The notes under the pieces are model-generated. The model had not been told where the DNA came from and made no database searches. It saw nothing but the letters and a program-made list of their open reading frames with translations. Source: Arsenicicoccus dermatophilus (lineage in GTDB: Bacteria > Actinomycetota > Actinomycetes > Actinomycetales > Dermatophilaceae). From it: a stretch of 64,000 nt of DNA. The DNA lies in assembly GCF_022568795.1 (NCBI RefSeq), contig NZ_JAKZHU010000001.1, forward strand, positions 1,302,001 to 1,366,000, given 5' to 3'. The position numbers and the translations under genes are program-made. Below are positions 62,979 to 64,000 of the stretch, piece by piece. Numbering within the stretch: position 1 is the first letter of the stretch; the number at the start of each line of letters is the position of its first letter.

Positions 62979-63674
62979 TCAGCGCCATTCCTCCGGCAGC
63001 GGGGTCGCCAGCAACCGAGGCAGGCGCCCGAGGTAGTCCTCCCGGGAAAGGGTGGTCACGCCGAGGCTGGCGAGGTGGCCCGTCGCCCACTGCACGTCCA
63101 CGAGCCGATCCCCGCCACCGGTCCGCACGTCCGCCAGGTCCTGGGCGAGCAGGTCGACCAGCGCGACGAGCGCGGCCTTGGACGCGTCGGTCACGCGATG
63201 GAACATCGACTCGCCCGCGAACAACCCGCCCACCGCGATGCCGTACAGGCCTCCGACGAGCTCGCCGTCGCGCCAGGTCTCGACGCTGTGCGCCCAGCCG
63301 AGCCGGTGCAGCTCGGCATACCCGCGCCTGATGTCCGAGGTGATCCAGGCGCCCTCGCGGGAGGGGTCGCCGCACGCGGCCACGACCTCCTCGAAGGCCG
63401 TGTCCACCCGTACCTCGAAGGTCCGGCAGGACCGACGCAGCGACCGGGAGACGCGCAGGGCGTCGAGCTCCAGCACCCCTCGCGGGTCCGGCGACCACCA
63501 CCCGAGCGGAGGCCCCCCGCCCTCGCCGAGCCCCATCGGGAACAGTCCGACGCGATAGGCCGCCAGCACCGTCCCGGGGCTCAGGTCGGCGCCGTAGCCC
63601 ACGAGGTCCTCGCCCGGCGCGGCCTGCCCGACTCCCAGCTCCCAGACCGTGGGGAGGGGCTCGACCGGTGTCAC
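62979..63674 (-). CDS. aat: Leucyl/phenylalanyl-tRNA-protein transferase
   Basis: A 231-residue enzyme that adds Leu or Phe from tRNA to N-terminal Arg or Lys, marking proteins for ClpAP/ClpS degradation (N-end rule). Motifs: VGYGADLSPGTVLAAYRVGLFPM, WWSPDPRGVLEL, AHSVETWRDGELVGGLYGIAVG, GESMFHRVTDASKAAL, and VDVQWATGHLASLG. Length is normal. The GTG at 63674 overlaps the PfkB gene stop by four bases, so the two are coupled. Confidence 0.92.
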   Translation of the reverse strand: MTPVEPLPTVWELGVGQAAPGEDLVGYGADLSPGTVLAAYRVGLFPMGLGEGGGPPLGWWSPDPRGVLELDALRVSRSLRRSCRTFEVRVDTAFEEVVAACGDPSREGAWITSDIRRGYAELHRLGWAHSVETWRDGELVGGLYGIAVGGLFAGESMFHRVTDASKAALVALVDLLAQDLADVRTGGGDRLVDVQWATGHLASLGVTTLSREDYLGRLPRLLATPLPEEWR

Positions 63675-64000
63675 GCCAGGTCGACGGCAGCCGTGATCTC
63701 CGCGGCCGCCTCCGCGCCGTAGGCCTGCGCCAGCCGCCGGGAGAACCGCTCGCGGTCCAGGCGGTACTCCTGGGTGCCCGTGGTCTCCAGCACGTGGGTG
63801 GCGAGCATCGAGCCCAGCTGGGCCGCCCGCTCGTGCCCGAGCCCGCCGCAGATCCCGGCCAGGAAGCCGGCCCGGAAAGCATCGCCCACGCCGGTCGGGT
63901 CCACGACGGTGTCGGTGAGCACGGCGGGGACCCGGACCGGCGCCGTCCCGCGGGCCACGACCTCGGCGCCGTCCTTGCCACGGGTGGTGACCCGCACCTG
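63671..64000 (-). CDS. PfkB-family carbohydrate/nucleoside kinase, C-terminal part (N-terminus outside window)
   Basis: The last 109 codons of a ribokinase-like kinase. The anion hole and catalytic Asp are in VVDPTGVGDAFRAGFLAGI, and the C-terminal helices follow. The frame is open to the window edge. By position beside the cta genes it may be the ortholog of the adenosine kinase Rv2202c (AdoK/CbhK), but the substrate-binding half is not visible. Its stop overlaps the aat start (GTGA). Confidence 0.85.
   Translation of the reverse strand, partial: QVRVTTRGKDGAEVVARGTAPVRVPAVLTDTVVDPTGVGDAFRAGFLAGICGGLGHERAAQLGSMLATHVLETTGTQEYRLDRERFSRRLAQAYGAEAAAEITAAVDLA

Overview
The window is from a very GC-rich actinobacterium. 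GC-rich third codon positions, GTG starts, a bcc-aa3 respiratory chain with a di-heme QcrC and the actinobacterial subunit CtaF, class II DAHP synthase, MacS/MacR-type signalling and the DUF5998, DUF6504, DUF7455 and SAV_6107 families all point to Micrococcales, probably near Intrasporangiaceae/Dermatophilaceae. No tRNA, rRNA, CRISPR array, prophage or intact insertion sequence was found. Genes are dense; only one gene-free stretch exceeds 300 bases (30392-30840).

Left part. A phosphodiesterase and DUF5998 gene and a GNAT/acyl-CoA synthetase fusion (minus strand) are followed by a nitroreductase. A complete fructose PTS operon follows (5333-11148: DeoR regulator, 1-phosphofructokinase, EIIA, EIIBC, HPr, EI), closed by a strong hairpin. 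The two topoisomerase IV subunits face each other (11429-14053 plus, 15973-18072 minus) around a sucrase/ferredoxin-like protein and a HAD phosphatase. Small DUF genes, DNA polymerase IV and a methyltransferase come next. An apparently SOS-controlled minus-strand operon (21959-26818) encodes DUF6504, a HEPN protein and the error-prone polymerase DnaE2. It has a near-perfect LexA box at its promoter and an apparent one-base frameshift in dnaE2.

Middle and right part. From about 27.8 kb to the end the order follows the Mycobacterium tuberculosis Rv2172c-Rv2202c region as I remember it: metF, polyprenyl synthase, Rv2175c-like DNA-binding protein, PknL-like PASTA kinase, aroG, acyltransferase, SRPBCC protein, long-chain acyl-CoA ligase, DnaQ/GIY-YIG nuclease, trpD, ctaE-qcrC-qcrA-qcrB, then ctaF, ctaD and ctaC, and a PfkB kinase. 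Lineage-specific genes sit in between: a LysM transglycosylase, an EamA transporter, a molybdopterin oxidoreductase, DUF1028, a MacS/MacR two-component pair, two adjacent ROK kinases, an HExxH membrane peptidase, an L,D-transpeptidase and Aat.

Two decayed genes (a methyltransferase and an MFS transporter, 57014-58331) lie between the bc1 genes and the L,D-transpeptidase. Many genes carry a TANNNT -10 box only 6-7 bases before the start codon, which suggests widespread leaderless transcription. Terminators are long perfect hairpins without T-tracts.
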